Shown here: in pieces, positions 1-11,815 of the stretch
Numbering within the stretch: position 1 is the first letter of the stretch
Layout: every line of letters starts with the position of its first letter
Source: Patiria pectinifera
Taxonomy: Eukaryota > Echinodermata > Asteroidea > Valvatida > Asterinidae
Length of the DNA: 64,000 bases
Direction: 5' to 3'
NCBI GenBank assembly: GCA_029964075.1
Contig: CM057135.1
Span: forward strand, 23,214,863-23,278,862
Notes under the pieces: generated by a model
Told to the model about the DNA's origin: nothing
The model's input: only the letters and a program-made list of their open reading frames with translations
The model's database searches: none
Translations under genes and position numbers: made by a program

Positions 1-1260
1 AACAAGATCAGAAACCACTACAGCCGGTCCAACAGAATCAGCAGAATCAGAAATGAAGAATTCAGTTCGGACGCATGGTTTCTGTTGCCTGAGGTTTCAA
101 AGACAGGATCGTGGTCATCGTTAAAGCTAAGCCTGACACAGACGGGGATGCGGTTGTGTCTCAGAATTGACCATGAAATCTGCTGCTTCTTATGGGAATA
201 AGGGGAACACCGCTATACCAAACACCACTATACCAAACATTCGTCTATACCTAACATCACCCTTGGCTCCCGAGCAATTGTTGTTCGAAAATGTCAAGTG
301 CTAAAACCTCAAATCTATGGTGTAAATCAAGGACTGTTTGGGCCATTTTCAATTCCCAAACGTCAAACGGCCAGTGCTTACATACGGCTTGATATGTATA
401 TTGAAGAGTGACAGGTGGCTATTATTTCTCCAAGGAATAGAAGGAAAAAGCCACCAAAACCCTCCTGTAGGTTTAAGTTGAATTGTGGACAAGATTCGCG
501 ACTCGCCGTACGGAATGAGAAATGCCACTACACACTACAACAATTGTCAAAAGAGGGCGCCGTTGATGTGTAAAAACATCAAGCCATCAAGCCTCAACCA
601 TCAGAGCACCAGCAGCTTAAAATCGCTATACCGAACGATGGCTATTATGAACAATTTCTGTGGATCCCGCGATGTTCATTTGCCGCGGTCCACTGTACTG
701 ATACTTTACTTTCCACCAACATGTAAAAATCCAAGATATTAAAGTCATAAATTCTGTATTGGATTTGCATATCATTGGAGAGAGAAGAAAAAGAGCTTGC
801 TAATATTTTACACCACTTGCTGCAGGAAATCTGACAAAACTGAAGTTCAACAGAATCTGTTTCAAGAGAGTAATTGCCAGTAATACTTTGCATATTTGCA
901 CACACTTGCACAGCAAATAAGATGGTCTTGAGTTGTCTGATCATGCCAAACAGTTGCTCCATTTTGTTCATTGTATAAACAGGTATCATACCTTCAGTAT
1001 TGACATTTTGTTGGAACTGCCCATTCCAAGTTCAAATGTGTCTCATTATTTGCTCATTTTTCACAGAACTATTCCATGAATATTTTAGTCATTAACTAGA
1101 AGTAGAACTTCTATCTGCAGTTTGTAATTCCCAGAGGATAGTCAAGGCAAATCCTAGGATGATAATAATCTGCATTAAGGAGTACATGTGTAGGCAATGA
1201 TTCATGTGGTTGGAAAGTCTTCTGTACCTGATTTCATGAAACTCATTTCAATTTACAATG
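1..1260. other. No supportable gene; unannotated AT-rich DNA
   Basis: I see no coding region, RNA gene or clear repeat here. Open frames are short, lack splice context, and overlap on both strands without recognisable motifs. Confidence 0.5.
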
Positions 1261-1444
1261 CATCACATGCCGACCAGTGTTGGTAAAATACCAGTTTTCT
1301 TGAAAATGTCAGCACACCAGGAGCCACGATTTTACAGGGTGCTTTAGACTGTCATTTCCTATAAAACACACAGTAAGATATTTTGTGATAATTTGATAAT
1401 TTTGTTTTTTTTTGATGTTGAAAATGTTGTTTCTTCCCTTAAAC
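1261..1444 (+). mobile_element. Partial TTAA-type MITE copy (3' part)
   Basis: The stretch matches the right-hand third of the two fuller MITE copies elsewhere in the window. It starts near the central palindrome (here gccgaccagtgttgg, its left half lost), continues through the block reading ttcttgaaaatgtcag and ccacgattttacag, and ends with the ttcccttaaa terminus. The left two thirds are missing, so it is a truncated, immobile copy. It supports a dispersed family rather than a one-off similarity. Confidence 0.7.
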
Positions 1445-1556
1445 CTACCGGTGATGATTGTTGAATTGCAAAAAAAAATTGAAATTTGTAAAGTTATTTG
1501 TAAACATGGGCCATTTTTTTTCTTGCGGAATGCGTTTCTTTTATCCCTGTTTGTCT

Positions 1557-1610
1557 TACTGTCTTCATTACAATCTTACTGTCTTCATTACAATCTTACA
1601 GTCTTTAGGC
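1557..1610. repeat. Short tandem repeat, 20-bp unit
   Basis: The unit tcttactgtcttcattacaa occurs twice in perfect tandem and is followed by a degenerate partial third unit. No function is suggested. Confidence 0.85.
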
Positions 1611-1904
1611 ACTGCAAATAGAAATGATAGAGGGTTGTCTATGTTAACCTTGTAAACTTAAGATTTTTATCTCAACATAAACAACATTGCTAGTCTAATT
1701 TTCCTTTTTTTGAAATTGTACAAACTGTAATAATTGTAAAGACAAGTTGTGAATTTGTGCATTGTAATAAACTAAGAATGGAATTGTTGCTTTCTATGAC
1801 CCTGTGTGTGAAGTGTAAATCGTTCCAGGTAGAATGTCCAAATGTAACTGGATGCACTTTTGCTGGGGGGGGTACATAAACCTTAGGGAAACGTAAGACT
1901 TTAT

Positions 1905-2421
1905 TTAAAGGGAGTGTACAACATTTGCTTTTGCTGCAATTTTCAGAAATAAATGGATTTGGAGGATTTAGTATGTTAAAGCAATTATCGTTAAAATGAC
2001 TTGTTTTACGTTTTGGGCTTGTAGATGCTAGAAAAACCAAGAAAATCATTCATGTTCTTGTAGTCTGATTCTCTGACCCCACTTAAGATGAAACGGAGAA
2101 TTTATAGACTTTGGGGAATTGTAAGGTCAGAGAATCAGTCCAACAGGCTTGTACCTACACAATTGTGTATTCAATTGCAAAGAAAACACGAAATAACTAA
2201 TTATGAAAAAATAGGAGTTTTTGAAAAAAAGCCAGTTTTCTCCAACGCTGGTCGGCCGACCAGCGTTGGAAAAATACCATTTTTCTTGAAAATGTCAGAA
2301 CACCAGGAGCCACGATTTTACAAGATGCTTTAGACTGTCATTCCCTAACAATCCAGTAAGGTATTTTGTGATAATTTTATCATTTCTTTTTGTGATGTTT
2401 GCAAATGTATCTTCCCTTTAA
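1905..2421 (+). mobile_element. TTAA-flanked MITE, full-length copy 1
   Basis: The element is bounded by TTAA on both sides. Its terminal inverted repeats begin TTAAAGGGA on the left and end TCCCTTTAA on the right. A 28-bp perfect palindrome, built of ccaacgctggtcgg and its complement, lies internally. About 517 bp of sequence aligns along its length with the copy at 54,580-55,093. TTAA target sites are typical of piggyBac- and Kolobok-type transposases; this copy has no coding capacity and would be non-autonomous. Superfamily assignment is inference from the target site and termini. Confidence 0.85.
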
Positions 2422-3940
2422 GGAAATGTCTTGTTTTTTGATGCATCAGTCTGTAACTGGCTTTTGTTTTTATAAGTTGCTTGCTATTTATCTAGCAATA
2501 CAAAACTCATTTTTTGAATGAGACCTATATAACACAACATCTACCTGTTTTGTAAATTAAACACGGGCATATTGTATATACTTTACAAATTTTGAATTAT
2601 TTGCAACCTGACAATGAATACCTGTCTTTTTCGTGCACTACGACTTTTGTGCGACCCAAGTAAAAGTGTATTTTTTCAGAGGATAGAAAACTCCCAAAAA
2701 GAACCCCCAAAAAGTAGATTTAAGGAAACCTGGCAGAAATTGAAAGTTTGTTATAGGGGCACTCAGTGTAGAACATCTTCAGAAACGCTCATAGACCAAT
2801 GGTTTGGTTCATCATGTTATTATACATGATACCGAGCCTCTTGTCGGTGGAGAGTTGTTTTGTATGACAAATGAAGTCCCTTCGGTGCTAGCTTCCTCCA
2901 TGATCATTGTGGATGGTTCAATTAATAAACATTAAGCTGGATGCTGGTTTGGCACCCAGCATTAAGCCTCAGGTAATTATGACAGAATGTGGGAGGCTTG
3001 GGCAGGGTGACCTTAAGGTAATAGCAAAATTCTGCTAAATGCACCTTAAAAAAAGTAATCTGCTAGATTTAGCAAAAAAATCTGCCAAATCATTACACGA
3101 CAACACTTAATATTGACATGGAGATGAAATAAAATTTTCATAAATCGTAAAATTTCTTTAAACAATTTAAAAAGTAAAATGTTCTTCAAACAAATTAAAT
3201 TTACCTTTTTTTTAATTTGTATGTGTCCATTTTTTTTCTAGCCTGGCTTGCAATTGTCTCAAAGTACTTTACTGTGATACTAATATAGTCTGGTTCCCAG
3301 ACCAAAAGATTCCGACTATTCCTGATGAATCTTAGGTCAGGTAGCCCCCGGTAATACAGTGTATTACAATTTACATCACGTGACTAAAACGGGAGGAATT
3401 CCTCCTTTTTCCGAAACTGTCCGAAGTTTGCCGAATTCATTTCGTCGACAATCGGATATTGTCCGAGTATTTCCGAGTATAATATAGGTTTTATTAACTG
3501 CTAATTGCTTATTAAAAACTAGTTGATAATTAATATCCATTGCTTTTATTTAGAAAACTTGAAATTCAACGACAATTTTGCACTCGGATCGTATACGAAG
3601 GGGGGAACTTTTTGATGCGTCATGCACTAGTTTGAATTTGACGACCGTTACCGGCATTTTCCAAAACGCGGCGTGGTCTCAATTCGGCTCCGCCTGCTAA
3701 CAGTGCTGTTTGGGTGTCCAACTTTGAAGATTCCAGGTTAAAATTAGTCAATGTTGTTTTACAGAAGTATTAAACTGTATATCATAACTGTATGATATAT
3801 GAAGCAAGTGATTTATTTTTAAAAAAATTATCGGAACATTAAAAGCTTTATGTGATAAAGCGAATTCGGAAACGAAGTCGAGCTTTGCAAAAGGGCCGTC
3901 AATGTCGTCATGTTTATTTTTAGCCACGGAGGCTGCCTGA
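2422..3940. other. No supportable gene
   Basis: Mostly AT-rich unique sequence. Nothing in it has coding or structural support. A slightly GC-richer patch near 3,400-3,700 has several CpGs but no linked exon. Confidence 0.45.
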
Positions 3941-4421
3941 CCACTGATCTCTATATAAAGACTGGATAGCGGATATGCATACAACATTCACACAGAAGAC
4001 TTTGCATATTGACCAATTCGCCCCCGGTCTCACGAAGATGGCCGCGTATAATACTAACGTTCAGCGCGTAAATACGCGCGCGTTGTATCAACAGTTGACG
4101 CGCATTTTGGTCACGTACACATATTATGATGTTCTAAAGGGACACATTTCCGTAGTGATTATCATTTCAAAACGCCGAAAAGGTGATATTTGCGGTATTT
4201 TAGTAACCACGACATTAAAAATAATTGTAGTTAACCTTGGTCAGTGGTGGTGGTCAAAATATAAGTCAAGTGAACCGCGACGTTATAAAAGAAATCATGC
4301 TGTCTATAAAAACGGCAACTTGTCCTTTGTAGATCACCAGCCGGTCTCACCAATATGGAGTCAAATTCGTACGTTGTGCGGCTCTTTATTAGCTATCCAG
4401 TCTTTATATAGAGATCAGTGG
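3941..4421. mobile_element. Putative MITE with 30-bp perfect inverted repeats
   Basis: Both ends carry the same 30 bases in opposite orientation (left arm 3941-3970, right arm 4392-4421; outer bases ccactgatctctatataaag). The interior has no conserved coding motif. Perfect identity of the arms implies recent origin or gene conversion. I could not identify a convincing target-site duplication, so superfamily is open; a simple inverted duplication is the alternative. Confidence 0.6.
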
Positions 4422-5009
4422 GGGCATCACCCAAAAAGGGGCACTTGCACATCCGTGCTGAGTGTCGACACGTTTTTTTTCACCGGACACTTGGCCTCCG
4501 TAAAATCAAAGGGGGGGGGGGGAGTGCTGGTAACATCTTTGTAAATAGGAGGCGCTCTTCAAAACCGGCAAATTTTAGGGCGTATTGTAAAGGTTTGGGG
4601 CTTGGTTTCAATCATATTCCTCGTTCATTTTGGGAAATAGTTACTGAAAACAAATTATCCGAAATTTTAGGGCAAGTTTTGTTTTTATCTAGAGGGGCAT
4701 GTTTATGCTCCAGGTGGCACATTGATGTCCGCAAAAGGGGCACTTCGGAAAATCTGGGGGGACGTGCCCTCCCCCAGCCCCTCCCCCTGCCGAAACTGTT
4801 ATATTTGGAGCCTATTTTTTGAAAAACAGATAATTCATATTTTCGGCCACTGCTCTATCGCTAATGGTCCCATCGTGACCTGTTTTCGGCTTTTCCATCT
4901 TTTCAGAATGGGTGAACAAGATATGGTCGGTCCTAAGTTCCGCTTCGTGTTCTCTGGGGTATTATTGCTTCGAGGACACCTCCTGTGCAAATCCTGCGAC
5001 TTTGCCCTA
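4422..5009. other. No supportable gene; upstream flank of LINE fragment
   Basis: A poly-G run near 4,511 and a C-rich patch near 4,760-4,790 stand out. An open frame runs through this stretch into the reverse-transcriptase fragment downstream, but nothing upstream of about position 5,010 resembles a retrotransposon protein, so it is probably unrelated flanking DNA. Confidence 0.4.
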
Positions 5010-6203
5010 TTTGGGGACTGTTATGAGCTCGAAGACTGCGGAGTGGATGTGATCTACTTGGATGTGATCTACTTGGACTATGCCAAAGCCTTCGATACAG
5101 TTCCCCACAAGAGGCTAATATTGGAAACTAAGGGCATATGGAATTGGTGGGAAGGTACTAAGGTGGTAGAGGAATTTCTGAGAAACAGGAAGCAGCAAGT
5201 TGGAGTAAGAAGGGAATCCTCGGAATGGGCGGATGTCATAAGTGGAGTTCCACAAGGGTCAGTGCTTGGACCAACTCGATTTGTTCTATATATCAATGAC
5301 CTCCCAGATATTGTCTCATCAACGGCTATACTGTTTGCAGATGACACCAAGCTATACAATGTTGTTGGAAAGGATGGCTCAGATGGCAGTCAGAAGATTC
5401 AAGAAGATCTGCAAACCCTTGAAACATGGTCTCAAACATGGTTACTTCGTTTCAATGCTGCGAAATGCAAGTGCATGCATATGGCAAGGAAAACCCGAGG
5501 GTTGAATACACCTTAAATGGAGAAACCATTCAAGCAGTTGAGGAAGAGAAGGACCTTGGTGTGCACCTCACAAGTGACTGCAAACCCAGCTTGCAATGTT
5601 CCAAAGCAGCAGCTACAGCGATGCAAAGTCTAAGAGTTATCAAGAGGACATTCAAGCACATTGACAAAGAAAGCGTTGGGATATTGTATAAAGCCCACAT
5701 CAGACCACATCTTGAGTACAGCGTTCAGTCTTGGAGCCCCTACCTAAAGAGAGACATCATGGTTCTAGAGAAAGTCAAGAGGAGGGCGACAAAGCTAGTA
5801 CCAGAATTGAGAAGAAAACCGTACAGCGAAAGGATGGAACAGTTGCACCTATTCCCACTTAAAGTGCGGAGAGTAAGGGGTGACCTTATTGAAACACATA
5901 AGATCCTGAATAGCTTCGACGATATTGATCCAGAAAAGTTCTTCTCCAAGTCAAGTACGAGTACCCGAGGTCACAGGTTGAAGTTGTTTAAGAAGAGAAT
6001 GCTTACAGGTCTCCAATTACCTAACGGGTAATAAACCACTGGAACAACCCCTCCCAGCCTACGTCGTAAATGCCATGAATGTCAACCAGTTCAAGAATAG
6101 AATTGACAGTTACTTGAAAGAATCTGGATATGGGGTCTTAAAAAGCTTAAGCCTATAATTGATAATCCCATCCAATCTTAAGTGTAAGTGTAAGTGTAAG
6201 TGA
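5010..6203 (+). mobile_element. 5'-truncated non-LTR retrotransposon (CR1/Jockey-clade-like LINE)
   Basis: The left part encodes the middle of a reverse transcriptase: YLDYAKAFDTVPH, SGVPQGSVLGP, YINDLPD and the catalytic FADDTKLY (the FADD equivalent of YxDD). A second frame continues with a thumb/C-terminal region rich in Lys/Arg (KDLGVHLTSD, YKAHIRPHLEYS), and a third supplies the last ~40 residues (VNQFKNRIDSYLKE). The fingers and endonuclease are absent. At least two frameshifts and a 15-bp tandem duplication just before the first catalytic motif (5,045-5,074) show that it is dead. The 3' end is a tandem AAGTGT tail (about 6,179-6,201), as seen in LINEs that end in short repeats. The clade is inferred from motifs only. 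Confidence 0.85.
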
Positions 6204-7362
6204 ACTCCATTTATTCTTAAATACACACACTCTTCGTTATTCAAAAAAATCTAAGAGTGGTAACAATGCTCTCTGTCTTGAAAATTGGGATCGCAAAAGC
6301 CGTTTAACTTACCCTACCCCTAAATCACTCAAATCGTCCGTATAGCATGGCAAATATATAGTGCATTTTATAAGAGCCCCAAATGTGGCATAGATCGAAA
6401 AGTCCAATAATTATCATGATCGACAAAATGTGGATGGTACATCGTTAATCTGGCCGGCCCTTGACGGCCGTAGGATCAGTCAAGTCATCGTGAGATAGTA
6501 TGCGTTTTCTCGTGCAGTATGGAGGCCAAAATATTTCAATTTAATTCAAAGGAAACATATTATTTACATATTTGTTCATAAGTAAGTCAAATTAAGTTTT
6601 TCAAACAAAAAAAAGGTAATTTTATGTTATATGAATAATAATAGTGCATATCCGTAATTACAAACCACAAAGTAAACTAAAGGAGGGTGAAAAGTAGGCC
6701 TATGGCTAAAAGTAGGCTGTTCATATAAACCGCGCCGAAGCTTGATCTTTATAGGGAACAGCCTATCATATAAACGGACAACACAGGACATTATTCACAG
6801 ACAATAAAACACGAAAACACACAGTCAAAGGAAACCTTAACACAAGAAAAAAACACGAGACGGGACACTGAAAACGGAGACAAAATGAATAGTAACGATG
6901 AAGATAAGTTGAATAAAAGCGACGCATTGCTGTATGGAAAAAAAAAATGTGTGGCTATGGAGAGTACCTAAGGAGGGAAAGCTATGTTACATATTGTGAT
7001 AGGAGCACCGTTTTGTACGAGGATTTAAAATCATTATTGATTTCATTGTTCTAATTCTGTTATCAGTAGTGTTCCACAAATGGAGACCTTAAACAATTGA
7101 TTTTCTTTCAATACCTCACTGAAATAAACCTTACGCTGCCAGTTGATGTCAGGCCTGGATTTACAAGCAAGAGCGGTACTGCAGAAAACAGATCAGGTGC
7201 TGATAAACGAAAAGTTCTGATTAAGCGAAAATGACGTTCTGGCAATGTTCGAGACCTTCCACTATCACAGCAGAAAAGATTCCGACAAAAACCTCAACCC
7301 ATTAAAAAGTGATTTGAGTGAAGGAGGGTATGCCTATGTAATTCTGTTGCCAGATTTGCTAA
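6204..7362. other. No supportable gene
   Basis: Unique AT-rich DNA. A short open stretch near 6,885-7,050 (beginning MNSNDEDKLNKSDALLYG) is interrupted at a nine-A run and is not assignable to a family. Confidence 0.4.
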
Positions 7363-7415
7363 AAAAAAAAAAACCAAACAAACAAACAAACAAACAAACA
7401 AACAAACAAACAAAA
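7363..7415. repeat. (CAAA)n microsatellite
   Basis: An A run is followed by about ten consecutive CAAA units. Open frames running through it on either strand are low-complexity artefacts. Confidence 0.95.
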
Positions 7416-7789
7416 AACACCGGGCAATATGCAACGATGATGATTTCTCATTAACATTGAACACGAGGGACATTTGGACCATATTTTGTAGTATACATAC
7501 ATGTATACCCTACCTAATAAATATGCGCATTTTTTGTTATACATAAGCAATGTCACGAGAACATCGTTTCGGAAAAAGAAAGAGCACATTTTAGACACAT
7601 CTAGTAAAAACAATATTCGCACTCACTGGATTAAATTACAGGGGTGGGGGGACGGCCCCTGCCCAACAATTATCAGAGGCATATCCTCCGGATGGCCACC
7701 CATGGAAAAAATGCATTTCAGCCCAGGCATGGTGTTAATACTGCTAACAGACGTAGATAACATGACTAACCTTGAAGAAGACAATCGTG

Positions 7790-8250
7790 CATTACCATTG
7801 AATTGACCTGATAACACCAATGGTTTCAACGGTTACCACTGCAGAGGTGTTTTGGAACGCCAACATTGGTATACCATATGAGTTTACCATTTGAACCACT
7901 GATAATACCATTGACCATTGGTTCATCTCGATGGTATACCATGGATCATACACACATGGCTCCTGGTGTACCATTTATGAGATCAATGGTTCCACTGAAT
8001 GATATACCAGGATTAAAACCATTGGTTCCACACAATGGCACACATAAAACTAAAAAACAAACAAATCAAATCAATGGTATTGCACTGATAATACCAATGG
8101 TTTCAACGGTATTTGACAACAGGTGCATATGCTTATAGGCCCACATGGCATATACTTCATACCATTAGTTCAGTTGAATTGACTACCATAGATAATACCT
8201 CTGGTTGCAATCAACGGTTAACCATGGATTATACATTCAGAAGCATGTGT
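7790..8250. repeat. Region of diverged repeats rich in ACCAATGG/CCATTGG
   Basis: The phrase gataatacca, followed by a CCATTGG or CCAATGG word and then ggtttcaacgg-like text, recurs at about 7,807, 7,900, 8,087 and 8,190 with variation, in both orientations. It looks like an eroded inverted or tandem repeat. CCAAT words here are more simply explained by the repeat than by a promoter. Confidence 0.5.
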
Positions 8251-8654
8251 TTATAACACCATGCATTAATTAATAAAGAATAAACATTTGAGTCACATGT
8301 GTTGGAGTTGATGTACACGTGAATGCTACTTTATTCATCTTCCGTTAATGTTTTTGTAAACACAAGATGATACATTCTTTTTAAAAGTTGGAATTTTTTA
8401 TCAATATATATCCTTTGACTAGAAAAATAAAACATTTCATAAACTCATTGTTGTTTCTTTCCTGAAAATACTTTAAAAATTTAAAACGAAAAGGTCAGTC
8501 TGGAATTGTATTTGATCTTAAACCAGAATTTCAGCTCAATGAAAGTGCCAGCAGTATTGGCCAGGGCATTTTGATACATAAAATGGGGCATGGTTCAGAT
8601 TACTTCTCCCATGTATGCATCATTTTTATGGTCGTTTACTACTACTACTAATAA
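8251..8654. other. No supportable gene
   Basis: AT-rich DNA with no recognisable coding, RNA or repeat feature, up to the left end of the foldback element. Confidence 0.45.
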
Positions 8655-11600
8655 TAGTCCAGCGGATATGTGAAAAAATTGTGCACTTTTGCATAAAAGC
8701 ATGAAACTTGGCACAGATCTTTATAATCATGTGAGAAAATGTTTTAGATGTGGAGCCATCGCAAATTTACCCTTTTAGGGGCGTGGCATTAATTTTAAAA
8801 AAGGGGGGTGGGACTTGTCGAGCCCAAAGTGAAAACCGTTGTTCCCACTTGTTACAAAAGCAGGAAACTTCAGAAAGACATAATTATATAGATTATAAAT
8901 GTTTTCCAGACTTGGAGCTACCACAAAAGTACCTTTTGGGGGGCGTGGCAGCAATTTAAAAAAAGGGGGGGGTAAATTATTATGACCACCTTATAAAATA
9001 TTGTGTCCATATTTCATGAACGAATAAAACGTCCCCCAGACGTTTATGTTCATGAGAAAAAAAAATCCAGATGTAGAGCCATCTCGAACACACCCTTTTG
9101 GGGGCGTGGCAACCATATTATGAAAAAAGGGGGGCGGGGTTTTCATAATGTCCACCATGGAAATATTGTTCCCACTTTCTCAGAGAAATGGAACTTTCCA
9201 CAAACATTGACATTCATGAGAAAAAAAATTCAAGATGTGGAGCCATCACGAATACACCCTTTTAGGGGCGTGGCAGCCATATTGAAAAAAAGGGGGCGGG
9301 GCTCTCATTATGCCCACCGTGGGAAAAATGTGCCCATATCTCATAAACGAATGAAGCTAATTCCCACAGACATTAATATTCACCAGAAAAAAAACCTCAG
9401 ACGTGGAACCATGGCAAACAAACCATTTTAGGGGCGTGGCAGCCATAGTAATATGGCGGGGGGTAGTCTTGATGCCCCTATAAAAAAAGTTGTGCCTACC
9501 TTTCATAAATGGATTTAACTCCACACAGCAATATATATATGAGAATCTTTTTTTTTTTAATGTGAAGCCATCACAAACTTACCCTTTTAGAGGCATGGCA
9601 TCCATTTTCAAAATGGGGGGAGGGGGGGATACTCAATATGTCCACCGTAGACAATTTTGACCGCTTTTCATATAATAAAATCTACCTCCGATAGCTCTTC
9701 TAATGTGTTGGAGTAGGGCCGCCTTTACAGTTGGAAGTGACTGTTTGCAAACCCTTTTTTTTTACACTCTTGCCTCATCTATATCAACCCAGTTACTGGT
9801 TCTGTCGTCTGTAGAATTATTATTAACCTCTCAACTGTAGCAATTTCTGAATTGGGGTATAAAAGGGGGTACCTCAGTTAGTCTTGGAAAGACTAGTGTT
9901 ACTTCTTCGAGTACATTGTGTTTCCCATGCCTTTTTTGTGACAGACCCAGAGGCATTAGGCAGACCTGTATTAAGTATAAAATGTTGTCAGGGCTGCTGA
10001 TTTGTGTAATGGATGTGGTTGGGGAAAAAAAAAAAACTCATCAGAGCTTGATATACCATTTCTAAGAAAACGGAGGGGTTGTATGGCGGTTGCACACAGA
10101 TTCATTGAGTGTGAAGTCATAGTGGACGTGACCACCACGGTGAGGAGAGAACATCGTGTTGTGACCCAACCTAGTGTCAATGCGGCGCAACGGAAAGGGG
10201 GTAGGGGGATTTTGCAACCTCCCCCCCCCCCACCAGGAGAAAAGGAGAACAGATAACGAACAAATAAAAAAATAAAATTAAAGTCAATATTTAACTTCAC
10301 ATTTAACGTATATTAAAGACTATCGAAATGGCCATGAAATATGACTGTTTTAAACAGCGCCCCAAGCGTCATAGACACCCCCCCCCCTTTAAAAAAAAAA
10401 GGATTTCCTAATTGGCCCTTAAATGTTAAATGTTAGAGTTTAGGGCTGCCATTGTGTGCTGTGTATTCGTAATTATGAAATCACTCTGGAATTTAGATGT
10501 GCATTACAATATATGTACATGTACTTACATTGAACCCTATAACTTGTTAGCCTAACGGTACTTACCCATGCTCTTTGGTGTAACTCATTGTATTACCAAA
10601 TAATGTCATATATGTTATGGGCCAATCAACATTTTAAGAAATGAACAACAAAATATAAAAACTGCAATTGTGGGCACAGTCAGCAGGCCCCTCACGCCTC
10701 TAAAAGGATGAGTTTGCTGTGGCTCCACATCTGAATTTATTTTCTTTCACGAAGTTGGTGTGAAGTTTACTCATTTATGCACAAGGCTCGATGGTGGGCA
10801 AAACAATTATTAGTAGCACCCCCCTAATTATTTTTTTTAATTATTTTTTTTAAATATATGCCATGCCTCTAAAAGGGTAAGTTTGTGATGGCTTCACATT
10901 CGAAAAAAGAAAGATTCTCATAAAATATGGTCTGTGTGGAGTTAAATCCGTTTATGAAAGGTAGGCACAACTTTTTTTATAGGGGCATCAAGACTACCCC
11001 CCCCCATATTACTATGGCTGCCACGCCCCTAAAAGGGTGTGTTTGCTATGGTTCCACGTCCGGGTTTTTTTTCTGGTGAATATTAATGTCTGTGGGAATT
11101 AGCTTCATTCGTTTATGAGATATGGGCACATTTTTCCCATGGTGGGCATAATGAGAGCCCCGCCCCCTTTTTTTCAATATGGCTGCCACGCCCCTAAAAG
11201 GGTGTATTCGTGATGGCTCCACATCTTGAATTTTTTTTCTCATGAATGTCAATGTCTGTGGAAAGTTCCATTTCTCTGTGAATGTGGGAACAATATTTCC
11301 ATGGTGGACATTATGAAAACCCCGCCCCCCTTTTTTCATAATATGGTTGCCACGCCCCCAAAAGGGTGTGTTTGAGATGGCTCTACATCTGGAATTTGTT
11401 TTTCTCATGAACATAAACGTCTGGGGGACGTTTTATTCGTTCATGAAATATGGCCACAATATTTTATAAGGTGGTCATAATAATTTACCCCCCCCCTTTT
11501 TTTAAACGGCTGCCACGCCCCCCAAAAGGTACTTTTGTGGTAGCTCCAAGTCTGGAAAACACAAATAATCTATATAATTTTGTCTTTCTGAAGTTTCCTG

Positions 11601-11815
11601 CTTTTGTAACAAGTGGGAACAATCGTTTTCACTTTGGGCACGACAAGTCCCACCCCCCTTTTTTAAATTAATGCCACGCCCCTAAAAGGGTAAATTTGCG
11701 ATGGCTCCACATCTTAAACATTTTCTCACATGATTATAAAGATCTGTGCCAAGTTTCATGCTTTTATGCAAAAGTGCACAATTCATCGATATTTTGTCAC
11801 ATATCTGCTGGACTA
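8655..11815. mobile_element. Foldback (long inverted repeat) element, ~3.2 kb
   Basis: The outer termini are tagtccagc/ggatatgtga on the left and the near-complement tcacatatctgctggacta on the right. About 1 kb of each arm (8,655-9,650 and about 10,690-11,815) is mutually inverted. Each arm is built of tandem ~150-bp units containing gatgtggagccatc, then gggcgtggcagcca, then an A-run with a G-run. The ~1.05-kb centre (9,650-10,690) is unique and has no recognisable gene. Long arms made of internal tandem repeats are the hallmark of foldback-type elements. Flanks are (taa)-rich, so a target duplication cannot be judged. Open frames in the arms are mirror images of each other and are not genes. 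Confidence 0.8.

Noticed and set aside
3975-4544. A 189-codon open frame
   Set aside because: It spans the inverted-repeat element and its poly-G edge, has no motifs and reads into unrelated flank.
9003-11414. Two related basic proteins on opposite strands
   Set aside because: They are mirror images from the arms of the foldback element and consist of its tandem units.
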